This document shows positions 6,343-9,112 of a stretch of 9,112 nucleotides of DNA, one piece after another. Position 1 is the stretch's first letter. Each line of letters opens with the position of its first letter. This DNA comes from Nitriliruptorales bacterium (GTDB lineage Bacteria > Actinomycetota > Nitriliruptoria > Euzebyales > Egibacteraceae), in NCBI GenBank assembly GCA_007119305.1, contig SKPY01000076.1:1-9112 (forward strand), read 5' to 3'. Position numbers and translations under genes: made by a program. The notes beneath the pieces are model-generated. The model ran no database searches. It had not been told where the DNA came from and worked only from the letters and a program-made list of their open reading frames with translations.

Positions 6343-7017
6343 ATGTCCAAGCAGGTCGCGCTCAGCGCGCGTGCCCGTGCCGGGTCCGGGAAGGGCGAGG
6401 CCCGAGCGCTGCGGCGCGATGGCCGCGTGCCAGCGATCGCCTACGGGGCGGAGATCGACCCCACCCCCGTGTCGGTCGACGGACGCGACCTGTACCACGT
6501 CCTGCACACGGGCGCGGGGTTGAACGCGATCATCCGGCTCGACATCGACGGTGAGACCCACCTCACGATCGCGAGGGACCTGCAGCGCCATCCCGTGCGC
6601 CGCGAGATCCTCCACGTCGACTTCGTCGGCATCAGCCGGAACAAGCCCATCCAGGTGGACGTGCCGATCCACCTCGAGGGCACGGCTGCGGGCGAGGAGG
6701 ACGGCGGGGTCGCCGAGCACGTGCTCTACAGCCTGCCGATCGAGGTCCTGCCGCTCGAGGTGCCCGACCAGATCGTCCTGGACATCTCCGACATGGGCGT
6801 CGGGGACGTCAAGCGCGTGTCCGACCTCGACCTGCCCGCAGGCGTCACGCCGCTCGAGGACCCCGAGCGCACCGTCGTGTCGGTCAACATCCCGCAGCTC
6901 GAGGTGCCCGAACCCGAGGAGGGTCTCGAAGAGGTCGAGGCGGAGTTCGCCGAGGTCGAGGGCGAGGCTGCCGAAGAGGTCGCCGGCGAGGAGCCGGCCG
7001 CAGGCGACGAGGGCTAA
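6343..7017 (+). CDS. rplY: 50S ribosomal protein L25/general stress protein Ctc
   Basis: L25 binds 5S rRNA in the large ribosomal subunit. This 224-residue protein is the long CTC/TL5 type, not the short enterobacterial form. Residues 1-95 form the RNA-binding barrel, with the family block GEARALRRDGRVPAIAYG (18-35) and, later, HPVRREILHVDFV. Residues 96-185 form the TL5 beta domain (PIQVDVPIHLEG, VLPLEVPDQIVLDISD). Residues 189-224 form a strongly acidic tail with 16 Asp/Glu in 36, typical of actinobacterial homologues. The ATG at 6343 has AGGAG 9 nt upstream. The gene has its own likely promoter after prs, and pth follows within 3-42 bp depending on its start, so rplY and pth are probably one translation-related transcript. 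Confidence 0.96.
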   Translation: MSKQVALSARARAGSGKGEARALRRDGRVPAIAYGAEIDPTPVSVDGRDLYHVLHTGAGLNAIIRLDIDGETHLTIARDLQRHPVRREILHVDFVGISRNKPIQVDVPIHLEGTAAGEEDGGVAEHVLYSLPIEVLPLEVPDQIVLDISDMGVGDVKRVSDLDLPAGVTPLEDPERTVVSVNIPQLEVPEPEEGLEEVEAEFAEVEGEAAEEVAGEEPAAGDEG

Positions 7018-7059
7018 CCGCTGGGGCTGCTGGACCGCCTCCGGGGCCGCGCCGAACCG

Positions 7060-7656
7060 GTGCGCGACGACGACCGCTGGATCATCGCCGGCCTCGGCAA
7101 CCCCGAGGCGGACTACGGCGGCACCCGCCACAACATCGGCGCCGACGTCGTGCGCGCGCTCGCCGACAAGCTCGACGCAACCTTCAAGCCGCACAAGAAG
7201 GTGCAGGCGCAGGTCGCTGACTGCTTCGTTCCCGACCCGCCGCACCCGCGTGGCACGCCACTGTCGCTCGTGGTGCCGTTCGGCTACATGAACCGCTCGG
7301 GCGGGCCGGTCCAGCAGGCGCTGGCGTACTACAAGGTGCCCCTGGAGCGACTCGTGGTCGTGCACGACGACCTCGACCTCGACGTCGGCAAGCTGCGGCT
7401 CAAGCACGGGGGCGGCGACGCGGGCCACAAGGGCCTCAAGGACATCCGCCAGCGCACCGGCAGCGGCGACTACTTCCGGGTGCGCATCGGCATCGGGCGC
7501 CCCCCGGGGCGTCAGGACCCGGCTGACTACGTCCTCAAGCGCTTCGGCTCCGCGGACCGCGAGGAGATCGACGTCGTCGTGGCTGAGGCGTGCGACGCGC
7601 TCATCGCGCTCGTGCAGGACGGCCTGGAGACGGCCCAGAACCGCCACCACCGCTGA
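7060..7656 (+). CDS. pth: Peptidyl-tRNA hydrolase
   Basis: Pth cleaves the ester bond of peptidyl-tRNAs released from ribosomes, recycling tRNA; it is a small cytosolic monomer. From the GTG at 7060 the product has 198 residues. Motifs are IAGLGNPEADYGGTRHNIG (residues 9-27, with Asn 14 and catalytic His 24), YMNRSG (76-81, substrate-binding Asn 78), VVVHDDLDLDVGKLRLKHGG (99-118, Asp 103) and GDAGHKGLKDI (119-129). In E. coli the last block reads HNGL with Asn 114; here the residue is Lys 124. The start is uncertain. GTG 7060 lacks a clear Shine-Dalgarno, whereas a CTG at 7021, in frame and 3 nt after the rplY stop, would have GAGGG 7 nt upstream and add the plausible sequence LGLLDRLRGRAEP. 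A strong palindrome follows the stop codon by 10 bp. Confidence 0.93.
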   Translation: MRDDDRWIIAGLGNPEADYGGTRHNIGADVVRALADKLDATFKPHKKVQAQVADCFVPDPPHPRGTPLSLVVPFGYMNRSGGPVQQALAYYKVPLERLVVVHDDLDLDVGKLRLKHGGGDAGHKGLKDIRQRTGSGDYFRVRIGIGRPPGRQDPADYVLKRFGSADREEIDVVVAEACDALIALVQDGLETAQNRHHR

Positions 7657-7666
7657 GCGCCCACGG

Positions 7667-7714
7667 CCGCGCGAACGATTCGTAACACCCGGGTGTTACG
7701 AATCGTCCGCGCGG
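7667..7714. terminator. Strong palindrome between pth and mfd (terminator or operator)
   Basis: A perfect 32-bp palindrome (7675-7706) has half-site ACGATTCGTAACACCC. It extends through one A/C mismatch by seven more pairs on each side, giving 23 of 24 pairs in all. It starts 10 bp after the pth stop. As RNA it would be a very stable stem with a CCGG tip, fitting a terminator for rplY-pth, though no U-tract follows. As DNA its relatively AT-rich, perfectly symmetric core also looks like a two-fold operator 45 bp upstream of mfd. The structure is certain; the role is not. Confidence 0.6.
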
Positions 7715-7751
7715 GCCGGGTGCTTTGCCGCCGCCACGGCGTCGCGTCACC

Positions 7752-9112
7752 ATGGGCGCGATGACCGCGTCCCGCCGCGCCGGGCCGCTGGCCGGGCTGC
7801 TTGAAGCCGGCCGCGAGCCGCTGGCGGAGCTCCTCGAGGTGTCCGGTGCGATCCACGCCGGACCGTTCCTGCATGCCTACGTGCTCGCGTTGGCCGCGCA
7901 ACGGGCGGCACCGCTGCTGGTCGTCGTGCCGACCGAGCGCGACACCGAGGCCGTCTGCGACGGGCTCGCCGCCTTCGCCGGGGAGGCCCGGGTCGCGCAC
8001 TTCCCGCCCTGGGAGACGCTGCCCCATGAGCGCCTGTCCCCGCACCCGGCCACCGTCGGGCAGCGCCTGCGGGTGCTCGACCGTCTGCGTGCGCGCGGCG
8101 GGGGCGACGACCTGCGTGCGCGGGGCGGGGGCGACGACCTGCGTGCGCGGGGCGGGGGCGACGACCTCGTCGCTGTGGTCGCGCCGGTGCGCGCCCTGCT
8201 CCAGCCCATGGATCCCCGGCTCATCGAGCGCGAACCGGTGCGGCTCGAGGCCGGCTGGCTCGGGGGCCTCGACGGGCTCGTGGAGCAGCTCGCAGCGCTC
8301 GGGTACACGCGCACCCCGCTCGTCGAGCGGCGCGGGGAGTTCGCCGTGCGGGGCGGCATCGTCGACGTGTTCCCGACTGCGGCCGAGCACCCGGTGCGCG
8401 TCGAGTTCTTCGGTGACGACGTGGACACGCTGCGCGAGTTCGCCGTCGGTGATCAGCGCACGCTGGGCACCCTCGAGCAGGTGACCATCGACGCCGCCCG
8501 CGAGCTCGTCCTCGACGCGGAGACGGCCGAGACCGCGCGCAAGCTCGCCGAGCGCCTGCCCGCGGTTGGCGACCAGCTGACCCAGCTCGCCGATGGCGTC
8601 GCGTTCGAGGGCATGGAGGCGCTCGTCACCGCCATCCACCCCGCACCGGCCTACCTGCCCGACTTCTTCCCCGCAGGCGCGGGGCTGGCCGTCGTCGATC
8701 CCGTGCGCGTCACCGCCCGCAGCACTGAGCTGCGCGAGCAGGCTGCCGCGCTCATGACGGCCGGATGGGGCGCGGAGCCCGGCGGTGCCCCGGGGGTGGA
8801 CGCGAGCTTCCTCACCACCGGTGCCGACGAGGTCGACGTGGTCGGCTTCGCCGAGTGGGAGCGCGTGCGTGGGCGGGCCCCGGGCCCGGTCTGGGAGCTG
8901 TCCGCGCTCGGCGGCGGCGGCGCGCCACCGGCTGTGCCGGGCAGGGGGTTCGACTCCTTCCGCGGTGACATCGCCGCCGCTGCAGCGCAGGCCCAGCGCC
9001 TGGCCTCCAGCGGGCTCGACGTCGTGCTCACCACGAGCGGGCACGGCGGGGCGCTGCGGCTGGCCGAGGTGCTGCGCGGGGAGGGCATCGCGGCACCCCT
9101 GCGCGAGGCCGC
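7752..9112 (+). CDS. mfd: Transcription-repair coupling factor Mfd (5' part, runs off the window)
   Basis: Mfd is a DNA translocase that removes RNA polymerase stalled at lesions and recruits UvrA for nucleotide excision repair. The window shows the first 453 residues, which cover the UvrB-like module and part of the next region. The RNAP-interaction and helicase domains lie beyond the end. Family marks are FPPWETLPHERLSPHPATVG (residues 84-103), VAPVRALLQP (143-152), RRGEFAVRGGIVDVFP (193-208) and HPVRVEFFGDDVD (213-225). No Walker A GKT is seen in the first domain, as expected for Mfd's degenerate UvrB-like part. Residues 112-138 are three tandem copies of LRARGGGDD. ATG 7752 and ATG 7761 are both in frame and neither has a strong Shine-Dalgarno; the first is used. 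It follows pth with a 95-bp gap holding a palindrome, so it may have its own promoter. Confidence 0.95.
   Translation, partial: MGAMTASRRAGPLAGLLEAGREPLAELLEVSGAIHAGPFLHAYVLALAAQRAAPLLVVVPTERDTEAVCDGLAAFAGEARVAHFPPWETLPHERLSPHPATVGQRLRVLDRLRARGGGDDLRARGGGDDLRARGGGDDLVAVVAPVRALLQPMDPRLIEREPVRLEAGWLGGLDGLVEQLAALGYTRTPLVERRGEFAVRGGIVDVFPTAAEHPVRVEFFGDDVDTLREFAVGDQRTLGTLEQVTIDAARELVLDAETAETARKLAERLPAVGDQLTQLADGVAFEGMEALVTAIHPAPAYLPDFFPAGAGLAVVDPVRVTARSTELREQAAALMTAGWGAEPGGAPGVDASFLTTGADEVDVVGFAEWERVRGRAPGPVWELSALGGGGAPPAVPGRGFDSFRGDIAAAAAQAQRLASSGLDVVLTTSGHGGALRLAEVLRGEGIAAPLREA
8085..8165 (+). repeat. 27-bp x 3 in-frame tandem repeat within mfd
   Basis: Three units occupy 8085-8111, 8112-8138 and 8139-8165, each encoding LRARGGGDD. 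Units 2 and 3 are identical. Unit 1 differs at one base (8096, C instead of G), a silent Arg change. The repeat lies between the conserved LRVLDRL and LVAVVAPVRALLQP segments, in what is a short variable loop in other Mfd proteins. Any change in copy number would keep the frame. Confidence 0.97.

Noticed and set aside
6304..7650. A 448-codon minus-strand open frame opposite rplY and pth
   Set aside because: It mirrors two clearly real genes, crosses their boundary and shows no family motif; it is a shadow frame.
7527..9044. A 505-codon minus-strand open frame opposite mfd
   Set aside because: The plus strand encodes unmistakable Mfd motifs over the same stretch. The antisense product shows only low-complexity composition.

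Overview
The window is a high-GC, gene-dense chromosomal segment, by eye about 70% GC or more, with alternative GTG starts. It most likely comes from an actinobacterium. The supporting evidence is the run tRNA-Gln, glmU, prs, rplY (long L25/CTC type with an acidic tail), pth, mfd, which resembles the glmU-prsA-rplY-pth-mfd neighbourhood known from Mycobacterium tuberculosis. -10 elements of the TANNNT type fit this. The class cannot be fixed from the sequence alone.

Layout. (1) Positions 61-3479 hold a glycerol module: glpD on the minus strand and glpK on the plus strand, divergent from a 209-bp intergenic region. GlpK makes sn-glycerol-3-phosphate and GlpD oxidises it to dihydroxyacetone phosphate. 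No facilitator (glpF) or regulator gene lies in the window. (2) Positions 3592-3665 hold a tRNA-Gln(UUG) with encoded CCA, only 23 bp before glmU. (3) Positions 3689-6127 hold glmU and prs, 27 bp apart. The Shine-Dalgarno of prs lies in a small hairpin just after the glmU stop, which suggests translational coupling. (4) Positions 6128-6342 hold the rplY promoter and leader, with an exact tandem duplication of 27 bp that supplies two copies of the -35 hexamer. (5) Positions 6343-7656 hold rplY and pth, nearly abutting. (6) Positions 7667-7714 hold a very strong palindrome with a 16-bp perfect half-site, between pth and mfd. (7) Positions 7752-9112 hold the 5' part of mfd, which runs off the window. 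It carries an in-frame 27-bp x 3 tandem repeat encoding (LRARGGGDD)3 inside its UvrB-like module.

All protein genes belong to known families: glycerol catabolism, UDP-GlcNAc synthesis, PRPP synthesis, translation, and transcription-coupled repair. I found no defence system, mobile element or wholly new gene cassette. The noteworthy material is non-coding or micro-structural: the two 27-bp tandem repeats, the palindrome before mfd, the tRNA/glmU and glmU/prs junctions, the structured rplY leader, and a substitution at a normally conserved Asn of Pth.
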